Shown here: positions 8,410 through 17,451 of the stretch, one piece after another | Layout of the letters: the number at the start of each line of letters is the position of its first letter | How positions within the stretch are numbered: position 1 is the first letter of the stretch | NCBI GenBank assembly: GCA_958296165.1 | Contig: OY282447.1 | Span: 3,695,154 to 3,759,153, forward strand | Reading direction: 5' to 3' | Origin: an uncultured Pseudomonadales bacterium | GTDB lineage: Bacteria; Pseudomonadota; Gammaproteobacteria; Pseudomonadales; Azotimanducaceae | DNA: 64,000 bases | Notes under the pieces: model-generated | Told to the model about the DNA's origin: nothing | What the model saw: only the letters and a program-made list of their open reading frames with translations | The model's database searches: none | Translations under genes and position numbers: made by a program

Positions 8410-8983
8410 GGGCGACCGCCAGCTTACGCAAACGCTGGCGCTGCCAGACGTCAAGCGGCGGCTGCGCCAAGGGCGGCGTTCGGCGCTCGGCAGAGCGTGC
8501 GCCGCCGCGCCGGGTCTGCGCGTTCACGACGCCCTGGCCGGCTGGGGCACCGACGGTTTGGTGCTGGCGATGTTGGGCTGTCGCGTCCACATGAGCGAAC
8601 GCAGCGCTGAGGTCTATAGCGTGCTGTCTGCGCGTGTGGCGGCGTGGCTTGGCGTCGAGCCTGGCGCCGAGCCCACCTGCCAGCTAGAGGATGCCCGCAG
8701 TTGCTGGCGCGAGCGCGGCTGCTTCGACGTCGTCTACTTGGATCCCATGTTCGGTGCGCACCCAAAGTCGGCGCTGCCAGCGCGGCACATGCAGGTGCTC
8801 GCCGGGATTGCCCATGCACAGTGCGACGAGAGCATCCACGCGCTGATCGAGCAGGCGCGTGGCGTGGCGACAGCGCGCGTGGTCGTCAAGCGTCGCGCCA
8901 ACGCCAGTGCCGTCGGCCAACCGGATTGGCACATTCGCGCCCGCAGCGTGCGGTTCGACGTCTATCGGCCGAGTTCGGCTTGA
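8393..8983 (+). CDS. rsmJ: 16S rRNA (guanine1516-N2)-methyltransferase RsmJ
   Basis: A 196-residue SAM-dependent methyltransferase. The glycine-rich SAM loop is DALAGWGTDGLVLAMLGC, followed by the acidic MSERSAEV, where the ribose-binding acid lies. The catalytic-site motif VVYLDPMFGAHPKSAL matches the family's DPMFP-KSA signature closely. The protein is a little shorter than E. coli RsmJ at the N-terminus. The start (ATG, MRLSAEGDRQ) lies inside the end of the serine hydrolase gene, which implies translational coupling. Its 3' end overlaps convergent plsB by 22 bases. Confidence 0.85.
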   Translation: MRLSAEGDRQLTQTLALPDVKRRLRQGRRSALGRACAAAPGLRVHDALAGWGTDGLVLAMLGCRVHMSERSAEVYSVLSARVAAWLGVEPGAEPTCQLEDARSCWRERGCFDVVYLDPMFGAHPKSALPARHMQVLAGIAHAQCDESIHALIEQARGVATARVVVKRRANASAVGQPDWHIRARSVRFDVYRPSSA

Positions 8984-11436
8984 GCCTCGCCAACATTGGC
9001 CTGTCGGCGCTTGAGTGCGTGTCGAAGCTCGACGGCGATGACGCCGTGGCCAGCGCGCAACAGCACCGTCAGGCGCCGATCGAAGACCAGTTTGCCGGCG
9101 TCGTCTTCGACCATCATGCCGTTGTCCATCAGCCCTTGTAGGAAACCCTCGAACAAGCGCTGGTCCGAGTATTCGGGCGCGTTGATGCCGTAGAGCGTGG
9201 AGATGCGTTCGGCGGTGGCGCCGCAATCGGCCAGCAGCGTGCGCCGATCCAAAGCGCCGCTGCCGGCGCTGCTGAGCAAGGCCAGGGCGATGTAGAAGCG
9301 TTCCAGCACCTGCATGACGGTATTGGCGAGAAGTCGCAGCTGAAACCGACGGGTGGGATCCTGAGGCGCGAAGAAACTGGCGCCGCGCGATTCCACCAAG
9401 CCTAGGGCGGCAAGGTGGTCGAGCCAGCGATCGGCCGAATCGCCGCTGGCGAGCAGCAGCTCATGGCGAATGTAGGGAAAGATCACATCGAATAGCTGCC
9501 TGATGGCGACGCGGCGCACGCCGCGTCGGCGATTCACCACCAGGCAGGCGATGAACGACGGCGCCGCCAGCACGTGCATCACGTTGTTGCGATACCAGGT
9601 CATCAGAACGGAGGTGAAGTCGTCGTGCAGCAGGATGTCGCCGAGCGGGTCGCTGCCCTTCGATGCGCCACGCCGCTTTGACGCGCCACGGCGCTCTGAC
9701 GCGCCGTGTTCCCTGAACAGGAGCCCTAGGCGTTCGGCGCGCTGGACGATCTCCGCTGCGTCCATGCCGGTGACGTGATAGCCGTGCTGCCCTGCTGCTA
9801 GGCGGATGAGGTGCCGGTAGAGGTCGATCTGCGCCGTCAGCGCCCGTTCTTCGATCGCTTGTCGAGGCATCGACAACGTCGCCAACGCGATCAGGTTCAT
9901 GCCGTTGATTGCCGCGCTGGCGTTGATTTCAACGAGGATGCGCGCGCCGAGCGCGCGCGCCGTCGCTTCCGGCGCACTAGCTAGGAACTCGTCGAGCAAG
10001 ATCGGCTTGCCGAACGACACTTGCGCCGTGCCGAGCGATTTGCGGGCGAGCTTCGAGCTGCGCAGCACGCCGCCGACGGACTCCTTCCTCTTGCCAGCGC
10101 CGCGCAGCTCCTCCACATAGCTCTGGGCTTCGAGCAGCTTCTCGTAGCCGAAATACACCGGCACGAAGGCCATTGGCCGCGGCACGCCGCGTTGATGCGC
10201 GTCGAGCGTCATCTGCAGCATCCCGGTGCGGGCCGGCAGCAGGCGCCCGGTGCGCGATCGACCGCCCTCCACGAAATACTCCACCGAGTGGCCGCGCCGA
10301 AACACCCGATAGAGATATTCGGCGAACACCGCTCGATAGATGCGATCGCCCTGGAAACTCCGGCGCATGAAGAAGGCGCCGCCACGGCGCAGCATGCCGC
10401 CGACCACCGGCATGTTGAGATTGTCGCCAGCGGCGATGTGCGGCAGCATCAGGCCACGGTGGTAGAGCACATAGGACAGCAGCAGATAGTCGATGTGCGA
10501 GCGGTGGCACGGCGCGTACACCAGAGTGTGCGTTTCCGCTAGCGACGCGATGTTGTCCAAACCCTCGACCTCGACGCCGGCGTAGACGCGATTCCAGAAC
10601 CAGGCTAGCACGCGGTTGAGAAAGCGCACGGTCGGGTAGGACATGTCGGCGGCGATGCCTCGCGCCGCCTTGCGGGCGCGGCGCTCCAGCCGCCTACGCT
10701 TGGCGTTGGCCGATTCTGCGTCGATGACAGCCGCGACCGGCGCACTGCGCAGGATCTGACCCACCAGCGTGCGGCGATGAGACAGGTCCGGCCCCAGCGC
10801 GGCGACCTTTTGATTGCGGAACTTAACGCGCAACAGGCGTGCGGTGCGGCGTACCGCAATGGCGTCGTCTTTGCCGTCGGCGCCGCCGCCAGCAGCAGTT
10901 CGGGTGGCCGTTCGAGCGATCTCGTGCCATGGCAGCGGCTCGCCGATCTGCACGAGGATGTCGCGGCGGTTGAACAGCACGATCAGCAGGCGGCGCAGGC
11001 GCGAGGACATCGCCCAGCCTTCCGAGAGCAGCGCCCGAAGCCAGGACCGATCCTTGTTCGCGGCCCGGCCCCAGAAGATCGACACGGGCAGCAGATAGAG
11101 CAGCAGGTCCTCATTCTCTGCCAGCTTGCTCTCCAGGCGCTGCATCCGCGTCGGTACCGTGCGCATGATGTTGCGCCGCCACAGCCCGGCCGGGCGATTG
11201 AGAAAGAAGAAGCCCCGCGCCTCGTCCATGCCTTCGACCGGCCCGAGCGGCGGCGGCAGACCATGCCGCGCAGCTACGATGTCGAGCAGCGCGATGTCCG
11301 CCACCGAGCGATTCGCCAGCGCGTAGACGACTGCGGCGTGCGCCGCCCGCTCCACGCCATTGACTTCGGGCTTGGCCCAAGCAGCCAGCAGCCGCCGCAC
11401 AGCGGAGTAGTTGAGCCTTTTGGCTGCCGCCAGCAC
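8962..11436 (-). CDS. plsB: Glycerol-3-phosphate 1-O-acyltransferase PlsB
   Basis: An 824-residue membrane-bound acyltransferase that makes 1-acyl-glycerol-3-phosphate, the first step of phospholipid synthesis. The acyltransferase blocks are in order: CHRSHIDYLLLS (HX4D catalytic), GGAFFMRRSF, YFVEGGRSRTGR and a VPVYFGYEKLLE block. Length agrees with gammaproteobacterial PlsB (about 800). An odd insertion of three tandem copies of a six-residue unit (GASxRR/GAS-KGS) is present near residue 585, encoded by 18-bp DNA repeats. The gene is single and convergent with rsmJ; type II secretion genes lie 24 bases upstream on the same strand. Confidence 0.95.
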   Translation of the reverse strand: MLAAAKRLNYSAVRRLLAAWAKPEVNGVERAAHAAVVYALANRSVADIALLDIVAARHGLPPPLGPVEGMDEARGFFFLNRPAGLWRRNIMRTVPTRMQRLESKLAENEDLLLYLLPVSIFWGRAANKDRSWLRALLSEGWAMSSRLRRLLIVLFNRRDILVQIGEPLPWHEIARTATRTAAGGGADGKDDAIAVRRTARLLRVKFRNQKVAALGPDLSHRRTLVGQILRSAPVAAVIDAESANAKRRRLERRARKAARGIAADMSYPTVRFLNRVLAWFWNRVYAGVEVEGLDNIASLAETHTLVYAPCHRSHIDYLLLSYVLYHRGLMLPHIAAGDNLNMPVVGGMLRRGGAFFMRRSFQGDRIYRAVFAEYLYRVFRRGHSVEYFVEGGRSRTGRLLPARTGMLQMTLDAHQRGVPRPMAFVPVYFGYEKLLEAQSYVEELRGAGKRKESVGGVLRSSKLARKSLGTAQVSFGKPILLDEFLASAPEATARALGARILVEINASAAINGMNLIALATLSMPRQAIEERALTAQIDLYRHLIRLAAGQHGYHVTGMDAAEIVQRAERLGLLFREHGASERRGASKRRGASKGSDPLGDILLHDDFTSVLMTWYRNNVMHVLAAPSFIACLVVNRRRGVRRVAIRQLFDVIFPYIRHELLLASGDSADRWLDHLAALGLVESRGASFFAPQDPTRRFQLRLLANTVMQVLERFYIALALLSSAGSGALDRRTLLADCGATAERISTLYGINAPEYSDQRLFEGFLQGLMDNGMMVEDDAGKLVFDRRLTVLLRAGHGVIAVELRHALKRRQANVGEAQAELGR
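9652..9705 (-). repeat. Three tandem 18-bp repeats inside plsB
   Basis: Three in-frame copies (9652-9669, 9670-9687, 9688-9705) encode GASERR, GASKRR and GASKGS on the minus strand. Copies two and three differ by two bases; the first is more diverged. They insert a charged linker between the acyltransferase domain and the C-terminal region. Confidence 0.85.
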
Positions 11437-11460
11437 CAGCCTAGCGCGTCCGCTTCGACG

Positions 11461-13410
11461 TTATTGCGCCGAGTTGCCTTCGAAGACTTGCTTGAGATCC
11501 GTCGGCACCGGCGACTCGTCGCCGCGCAGCCGGTAGATGCCCTCGTAGCGATCGTTGGCTAGCCGCGCGGCATCGCCGGCTGACAGGAGTACGGTGGGTC
11601 GCAGGAACATCAGCAGGTGGCGCTTGACCAAGGTCTTGCGCTTGGAGCGGAAGGCGCGCCCCAGCAGCGGTATGTTGCCGAGCAGCGGCACGCGCCGACC
11701 GACATTGCTGTAGTCGTCCTGGATCAGGCCGCCCAGCATGACGATCTGCCCGTCGTCCACCAAGATGGTGGTCTCCAGGGAACGGTTGTTGGTGACGATG
11801 TCGGCGAAGCCGGCGTTGCCGATGTTGATGCCGCCGCGCGCGTCCGAGTCGGCTACGTTGCCCACCGACAAGGTCACCGCCATGCGCATCGACAAGTCCT
11901 CGTGAATGTGCGGCGTCACCTTGAGTTCCACGCCGACGTTCTCGCGATTGATGGTTTGGAAAGGGTTGCTCGCGCCGTCCGTGGTGGTTGTGAAGGAGCC
12001 GGTGCGGAATGGAATCTGCTGGCCCGATATGTTGGTCGCTTCTTCGTTGTCCAAGGTCAGCACGCTGGGCGTGGAGAGCAGATTGGCGCGGGTGTCCGTG
12101 GCCAGGGCGCCGATGATGGCGCCGAAGAAGACCCCGTCCGCATTCAGCTTCGCGAGCGCGATTGTCGGCGATTGGAAGCCGGCAACCACCGCCAACGGGT
12201 CTATGCCGACGGTGGCGTTGTCCGTGCTTGAGCCGGCGCGCGTCAAGATGCTGCCGAGCACGCCATTCAGGGTGGTGCTGACGAGCGGCTTGGTTTGCCC
12301 CCTGGCGTCGCCGCCGCCGAGTTCGACGCCTTGGCTGTCTACAGTGCTGAGCGAGATCTCGACCACGGCGGCTTCGATCAGCACTTGCGCCCGGCGCACG
12401 TCGAGCTGGGCGACGGTGTTTAGAATCTCGCTCATGGTGGTGGGTTCGGCCCGCACGATGAGCGCGTTCAAGGTCTCGTCCGCTTGGATGTTGGCAACGG
12501 GCGCGTTTTCCGCCGCCGACTCGTTCACCAGCTTGTCCAGAATGCCTGCCACGGCTACCGCGTCGGCGTGATTGAGATGGATGACGCGCGCTGCGTTGGT
12601 GGCTGTCTCCGGCACGTCTAGCTTGTCGATCAACACCAGCGCCTCGGCGATGGCCTGTGCCTTGCCTTTGAGGATCAGCGAATTGTCGCGTTCGTTGGCG
12701 ACGATGAGCACGCGCTGCGGCCCCTTGGCGTTTCTGCCCAGCTGCTCGGGCGCGATCTCCTCCAGCAAAGTCGCCACCGATCCCACCCAGGCATGTTCGA
12801 GGACGCGATGCACCACCTCTTCCTCGTCCAATATGTCGAGTTTCTCGATCAACGCCAGAAGGCGCGCCACGTTGGCGGCCAATCCGACGACGATGACGAC
12901 ATTGGGCTTGTCGATGGCCGCGATATGGCTGGTCTGCGGCACCAGCGGGCGCAGCGCCTTGAAGATGTCGGTGGACAGCACGTGTGCCACCGGCACGACC
13001 TGGGCGACCATCATGTCTGCCGGCCGTCCGGTCGGCTCGGTCACGGGGCCAGCGGACGACCGCAGCGCCGGGCTTTCCACGACGCTGACAACGCCATTGG
13101 CCTCGACGGCGCCAAGCCTGTGAACGCGAAGCACGGTCAGGAACAGCTCGTAGACGCCGTCCGCGTCCAGTTCGACGTTGGAGATCACGGTGATGTTCTG
13201 GCTCTTGATGCGCGAATCCACCACGATCGTCTTGCCGGTGATTTCGGCCACTTGGGCGATGAACTCGTCGAGCGGCATCGAGTCGCCGTTGACCGTCCAA
13301 GATTGGGGCTGGGCGTACACGGGGCCGGCCAGTGCCACCATGCAAGCCAACGCAACGGCACAAGCGCGGATGGTCGAAGTCGATTGCATGTGCGCGCTAG
13401 TTGATGGCAA
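11461..13410 (-). CDS. gspD: Type II secretion system secretin GspD
   Basis: A 649-residue outer-membrane secretin, the channel of the type II secretion system. After a signal peptide (CAVALACMVALAGPVYA) come N0 (MPLDEFIAQVAEITGKTIVVD) and three ring-building N domains. The N domains show the repeated pattern of NVVIVVG, RVLIVANERDNSLIL and NALIVRAEP. The C-terminal secretin domain carries the signature VPLLGNIPLLGRAFRSK. Either the ATG at 13410, overlapping gspC by 14 bases, or the ATG at 13389 directly before the signal peptide could be used; the second makes a better signal peptide. It follows gspC as in xps/gsp operons. Confidence 0.95.
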   Translation of the reverse strand: MPSTSAHMQSTSTIRACAVALACMVALAGPVYAQPQSWTVNGDSMPLDEFIAQVAEITGKTIVVDSRIKSQNITVISNVELDADGVYELFLTVLRVHRLGAVEANGVVSVVESPALRSSAGPVTEPTGRPADMMVAQVVPVAHVLSTDIFKALRPLVPQTSHIAAIDKPNVVIVVGLAANVARLLALIEKLDILDEEEVVHRVLEHAWVGSVATLLEEIAPEQLGRNAKGPQRVLIVANERDNSLILKGKAQAIAEALVLIDKLDVPETATNAARVIHLNHADAVAVAGILDKLVNESAAENAPVANIQADETLNALIVRAEPTTMSEILNTVAQLDVRRAQVLIEAAVVEISLSTVDSQGVELGGGDARGQTKPLVSTTLNGVLGSILTRAGSSTDNATVGIDPLAVVAGFQSPTIALAKLNADGVFFGAIIGALATDTRANLLSTPSVLTLDNEEATNISGQQIPFRTGSFTTTTDGASNPFQTINRENVGVELKVTPHIHEDLSMRMAVTLSVGNVADSDARGGINIGNAGFADIVTNNRSLETTILVDDGQIVMLGGLIQDDYSNVGRRVPLLGNIPLLGRAFRSKRKTLVKRHLLMFLRPTVLLSAGDAARLANDRYEGIYRLRGDESPVPTDLKQVFEGNSAQ

Positions 13411-14263
13411 CGGTCACGGCAAGCCGCTGTTCGCCACGCTCGATTTCAATGCGCGCCGAACCTTCGGCGAGGATGTCTTCGATGCGCAATCGATCCTGCG
13501 CCGGGTCGCCGACGTTGCGCCCGTTCACGGAAAGAACGCGGTCGCCGCGCTGCAAACCGACGTGGCTGAAATCCGGGTGCTCCGCTAGCGCGCCGATGGC
13601 GTAGCCGTCGGCGCCGTCGTCCGAGACGCGCGCGACGCCCACGTCGGCAAGGAATCGGTTTGGGTCCCTTGCCAGCTCGTCGCGCAACGTGGTGAGCGCC
13701 TTGCGAGTCGAAGACGGATCGTCTTGCGGCGGCTTGGGCTCTTGTGCGGCTGGTACGCCGTGGCGTTCGGCGACCGGCTGCAGCGCCGTCTTGCGGCCCT
13801 CGAATCGAAGCTGTTCGCGCACGCCGCCGCGGCTGATGACTACGTGATCCTGGAAGACGGCGGCGAGTTTGGCATTGCCCGGCACACGGTCGCCGACGCG
13901 ATAGCTCTCGGCAGCGCGACCCTTGCCGGCGATCAGGGCCACCGAGAAGACGGCGTCATCCGCCACGAACACGCCGATCAGCTCCAACGACAGTCGCGTT
14001 TCCGGCAGCGTCGCGGTTTGCGCGGCAGCATCGAAAACGGCTGCCGGCTCGCCGAACAGATGCCAGCTGGCCACCTGCTCGATGGGTATGCGGGCTGGGC
14101 CGCTGGCCGGCCGCGCCACCACCTCCGTCGGCGAAGACGAGGACGCTTCGGAGAACTGCGGGCCGAATGCAAAGAACATCGTCGCCCTCGCCAAGGAAAA
14201 CCCGATGCCGACGATGACGGCGATGTGCGCGACGATCGCCAGCGGCTTGTGAATGTTGGCCAC
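13397..14263 (-). CDS. gspC: Type II secretion system protein GspC
   Basis: A 288-residue inner-membrane protein that links the inner platform to the secretin. It has a short cytoplasmic start, one membrane helix (LAIVAHIAVIVGIGFSLA), and a periplasmic homology region (IPIEQVASWHLFGEP, LELIGVFVADDAVFSVALI, YRVGDRVPGNAKLAAVF). A C-terminal PDZ domain follows (FSHVGLQRGDRVLSVNGRNVGDP). The order gspN-gspC-gspD on the minus strand is compact. The remaining gsp genes (E to M) are not in this window, so the system is split or continues elsewhere. Confidence 0.95.
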   Translation of the reverse strand: MANIHKPLAIVAHIAVIVGIGFSLARATMFFAFGPQFSEASSSSPTEVVARPASGPARIPIEQVASWHLFGEPAAVFDAAAQTATLPETRLSLELIGVFVADDAVFSVALIAGKGRAAESYRVGDRVPGNAKLAAVFQDHVVISRGGVREQLRFEGRKTALQPVAERHGVPAAQEPKPPQDDPSSTRKALTTLRDELARDPNRFLADVGVARVSDDGADGYAIGALAEHPDFSHVGLQRGDRVLSVNGRNVGDPAQDRLRIEDILAEGSARIEIERGEQRLAVTVAIN

Positions 14264-14308
14264 GGCTGCGTACAGGCCCTTGATTGACTAGGCGATCATA
14301 GCGCGGTT

Positions 14309-15058
14309 CTAGGCGCTTGGCGCGATTCGCCACGCTGCCGGCAGCTCGCGTTCGACGGTTAGAACCACGGCGTCCGGCGCGGCGTTGCCAGGCCAAGGCT
14401 TGCCGGCAAGCAGCGTGAAGCGCTTGGTGATCCCAACCTCCACCCAGCCTTCGCGCAGTCGTGCTTTGATGAGCGGCACGCGTTCCTCCTGCATGTGCGC
14501 GTCGAGGACCGCCTCGCCTTGTTGCATGGCCAGGCTCGCGACCATCGGCGGCAAGTCCACGTCGTAGCTTTGACCGCCAAGCAGGTAGGTGGTTCGCCCG
14601 CCGGTCCAACGCAGTTGGCCGGCCAGCGTGGTCGCACCGTCGCCGCTGTCGATGGATAGCGCGTCGACGAAGAGCGTGCCGCCAACGTGGATGTCGTAGT
14701 TGTCGAGCAGCGGATTGGCGAACGCTGCGTCGACGCTGCCAGCCACCGTGAGCGCGGCAGCGCCGATGCCGCGCTCGAACCGGCCCGCCAAGCTGTGGCC
14801 GGAGCGATCCAGCCGCCAGTACACGCCAAGCCGGGCACTGGCGAGCGCCGGCCAATCGAAATCCCAAAAGACGCGCCCGGCGTCGATGCCGCGGTAGACG
14901 ACGTCCGCTTCGCCGTGCCACAGAGTGCCGCGCAAATCGAGCAGGGCGACATCTTCGATGGATTCCGTCGCCAAAGTGACAGCCCGCGCCGGCAGCAGTA
15001 TCAGTGCGAACGCCAGCGCCGCGAGGACGCCTGCGAGCGCGTAGGCAACCTTGCTCAA
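14309..15058 (-). CDS. gspN: Type II secretion system protein GspN
   Basis: About 249 residues. The N-terminal membrane anchor is VAYALAGVLAALAFALILLPA. It is followed by the GspN-type beta-rich periplasmic region (LRGTLWHGEADVVYRG, VFWDFDWPALASARLGVYWRL). The frame stays open far upstream, but that part is the antisense-shifted shadow of dapE. I place the start at the TTG at 15058, five bases after the dapE stop, because it directly precedes the membrane anchor; no ATG or GTG fits. This start is uncertain. Confidence 0.8.
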   Translation of the reverse strand: MSKVAYALAGVLAALAFALILLPARAVTLATESIEDVALLDLRGTLWHGEADVVYRGIDAGRVFWDFDWPALASARLGVYWRLDRSGHSLAGRFERGIGAAALTVAGSVDAAFANPLLDNYDIHVGGTLFVDALSIDSGDGATTLAGQLRWTGGRTTYLLGGQSYDVDLPPMVASLAMQQGEAVLDAHMQEERVPLIKARLREGWVEVGITKRFTLLAGKPWPGNAAPDAVVLTVERELPAAWRIAPSA

Positions 15059-15063
15059 TGCCT

Positions 15064-16248
15064 TTAAGTCGTCGGCAGTAGCAGCAGCTCGGCGATGTGC
15101 TCGTACATGCGCGCCAGCGGCCCGAGATCGGCGACGGCGATCCGCTCGTTCACTTTGTGGATGGTGTCGTTGACCGGGCCGAGTTCCACTACTTGGGCGC
15201 CAGCTGGCGCGATGAAACGGCCGTCCGAGGTGCCGCCGGAGGTGGAGGTTTGCGTGTCGATGCCAGAGACCGCACTGATGGCCCGCTTCGCAGCGGCGAT
15301 CAGTGCGCCGCCGCGAGTGATGAACGGCATGCCGGACAAGCGCCACTCGATCGTGCAGTCCGCGCCGGCGTTCGTGAAGGCGCGCGCGACCTCGGCCTGC
15401 AGCCGTGCGGGTGTTTGGCGGGGGTTGAAGCGAAAGTTGAAGCGGCACTCCAGCTCGCCGGGGATGACGTTCGCCGCGCCGGTGCCGGCGTGGATGTTGG
15501 ACACTTGAAAGGTGGTTGGCGGAAAGTCGCGGTCGCCTTCGTCCCAGCAAGCGCCAGCGAGTGCGTGCAGTGCGGCGGCGGCGGAGTGAATCGGGTTCAC
15601 GGCCTGGTGCGGATACGCCACGTGGCCTTGTACGCCGGCCACCTTGGCGGTGCCGCCCAACGAACCGCGCCGACCGATGCGCACGACGTCGCCTAGGCGC
15701 TCGGTCGAGGACGGTTCGCCCACCACGCAACAGCGCAGCTCGACGCCGCGCTCGCGCAGTGCCTTCACCACCCGCACGGTGCCGTCCACTGCATCGGCCT
15801 CCTCGTCGCTGGTCACCAGAAAGGCGAGGGTGCCGGGGTGGTGCGGATGGTTGGCGACGAAGCGTTCCGCTGCCACCACCATGGCGGCGAGGCTGGACTT
15901 CATGTCTGCGGCGCCGCGGCCGTACAGGTTGCCGTCGCGAATCGTCGGCTCGAACGGCGGCGAGATCCAATCCGCAAGCGGCCCGGCCGGAACGACGTCC
16001 GTATGGCCGGCGAAGATGAGTTGCTCGGGGCTGCCAGCGCTGCCGCCTTCGCCGTGCGTGGCCCAGAAGTTGTCGACCTCGCCGAACCGCATCCGCTCGA
16101 CCTCGAAGCCGCAGCGGGCCAGCCGTGCCAGCAGCAGCTCTTGGCAGCCGTGGTCTTGCGGCGACACGGAAGGCCGTTCGATCAGCGCTTCGGCGAGGGC
16201 GAGCACCTCGGCCTCGTATGCCGCGCATACGGCCAGGTGTGTGCTCAT
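15064..16248 (-). CDS. dapE: Succinyl-diaminopimelate desuccinylase DapE
   Basis: A 394-residue M20-family metallohydrolase that frees LL-diaminopimelate in lysine and peptidoglycan synthesis. Metal-site motifs are FAGHTDVVPAG (His and Asp), YGRGAADMKSSLAA (bridging Asp), TSDEEADAVDGT (catalytic Glu pair) and VVGEPSS. The dimerisation domain and the late metal-binding His near VNDTIHKVNE are present. Its ATG overlaps the dapC stop in an ATGA junction, so the two successive steps of the pathway are translationally coupled. A second desuccinylation partner is not needed. Confidence 0.95.
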   Translation of the reverse strand: MSTHLAVCAAYEAEVLALAEALIERPSVSPQDHGCQELLLARLARCGFEVERMRFGEVDNFWATHGEGGSAGSPEQLIFAGHTDVVPAGPLADWISPPFEPTIRDGNLYGRGAADMKSSLAAMVVAAERFVANHPHHPGTLAFLVTSDEEADAVDGTVRVVKALRERGVELRCCVVGEPSSTERLGDVVRIGRRGSLGGTAKVAGVQGHVAYPHQAVNPIHSAAAALHALAGACWDEGDRDFPPTTFQVSNIHAGTGAANVIPGELECRFNFRFNPRQTPARLQAEVARAFTNAGADCTIEWRLSGMPFITRGGALIAAAKRAISAVSGIDTQTSTSGGTSDGRFIAPAGAQVVELGPVNDTIHKVNERIAVADLGPLARMYEHIAELLLLPTT

Positions 16249-17435
16249 TGCCCCGCCAGCGTGGCCGCGAAAGCCGCCACGCGGTGGGCGGCTGCAACGC
16301 ATTCTTCGAGCGGCGCCACCAGAGCGAGGCGCACTCGCGCCGCACCGGGGTTCACCCCATCCTGCGCCCGGCCGAGGTAGGCGCCAGGCAGCACGACAAT
16401 GTGCTCCGCCTCGTACAGCCGGGCCGCAAAGACTTCGCCATCCACCGGCGTGCGCGGCCACAGGTAGAACGCGGCGGCCGGCATGTCGACGTCCAGAGAG
16501 TGCGCCAGAACCGGATGCACGGCGTCGAACTTGGCGCGGTACACCGCCCGGTTCGCCACGACATGCTGCTCGTCGTTCCACGCCAAGGCGCTGGCAGTGG
16601 CGACATGCGCCGGCATGGCGCAGCCGTGGTAGGTGCGGTAGTGGTAGTAGCGGTCGATCAGCCGCGCATCGCCGGCGGCGAAGCCGGATCGCAATCCCGG
16701 CAGGTTGGAGCGCTTCGACAGGCTGTTGAAGACTACGCAGCGGGCATGGCCCAAGTTGGCATTGGCGGCGGCTTGCAGCAGGCCGATCGGCGGGTTGGCC
16801 TCGTCGCGGTAGATCTCCGAGTAGCACTCGTCGGCGGCGATCACGAAGTCGTGCTCGTGGGCGCGACGCAGCAAGTCCGCCAGCACGTGTTCTGGCACGA
16901 CCTCGCCGCTGGGGTTGCCGGGATTGCACAGGTACACCAGCTCGACGTGCGGCCATATCTCGGCCGGCACGCTGTCGAAATCCGGGCTGCCCGTGGCCGG
17001 CACGTAGCAGGGCGTGGCGCCGCGCAGCAACGCCGCTCCCTCGTAGATCTGATAGAACGGATTGGGCATCAGCACGCGGGCGTCGGATCGGCCAGAGAGC
17101 ATTGCCTGGCCGAAGGAGAACAGCGCCTCGCGGGTGCCGTTCACCGGCAGCACTTCCGTGTGCGGGTCCAACGCAGCGCCGAAGCGCCGCTGCAGCCATG
17201 CCGCGACGGCGGTGCGCAGTTCCTCGCTGCCTCGAGTGGGCGGGTAGGTCGCCAAGCCCTGCCGAATCGTGCTTGGGGCAGTGAGCGCGGCAACCACGAA
17301 ATCCGGCGCCGCGTGCTTTGGTTCGCCGATGGAGAGCGCCACGCGCTGATGTGCCGCATTGGGTGTCAGCGACGCCAAGAGCGCATTCAGACGCTCGAAC
17401 GGGTAGGGCTGCAGCTGCTCGATGTGCGGGTTCAT
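16245..17435 (-). CDS. dapC: Succinyldiaminopimelate transaminase DapC
   Basis: A 396-residue class I aminotransferase that makes N-succinyl-LL-diaminopimelate, one step before DapE. PLP contacts visible are NGTREALFSFGQA, NPFYQIYEGAA, LCNPGNPSGEV, ADECYSEIY and the Schiff-base Lys in NSLSKRSNLPGLRSGF. The NGTREALF and SKRSNLPGLRSGF signatures are typical of the DapC group of proteobacteria. It lies 16 bases downstream of glnD on the same strand, the frequent glnD-dapC-dapE order of gammaproteobacteria. Confidence 0.95.
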   Translation of the reverse strand: MNPHIEQLQPYPFERLNALLASLTPNAAHQRVALSIGEPKHAAPDFVVAALTAPSTIRQGLATYPPTRGSEELRTAVAAWLQRRFGAALDPHTEVLPVNGTREALFSFGQAMLSGRSDARVLMPNPFYQIYEGAALLRGATPCYVPATGSPDFDSVPAEIWPHVELVYLCNPGNPSGEVVPEHVLADLLRRAHEHDFVIAADECYSEIYRDEANPPIGLLQAAANANLGHARCVVFNSLSKRSNLPGLRSGFAAGDARLIDRYYHYRTYHGCAMPAHVATASALAWNDEQHVVANRAVYRAKFDAVHPVLAHSLDVDMPAAAFYLWPRTPVDGEVFAARLYEAEHIVVLPGAYLGRAQDGVNPGAARVRLALVAPLEECVAAAHRVAAFAATLAGQ

Positions 17436-17451
17436 GGTGGAAGGGCGCTAC

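Noticed and set aside
9652-9705. Repeats considered as a CRISPR-like array
   Set aside because: They are contiguous 18-bp units without spacers, in frame inside plsB.
14309-16345. A 678-codon minus-strand open frame
   Set aside because: Only its last 249 codons look like a protein (GspN); the upstream part is an Arg-rich shadow of dapE in another frame.
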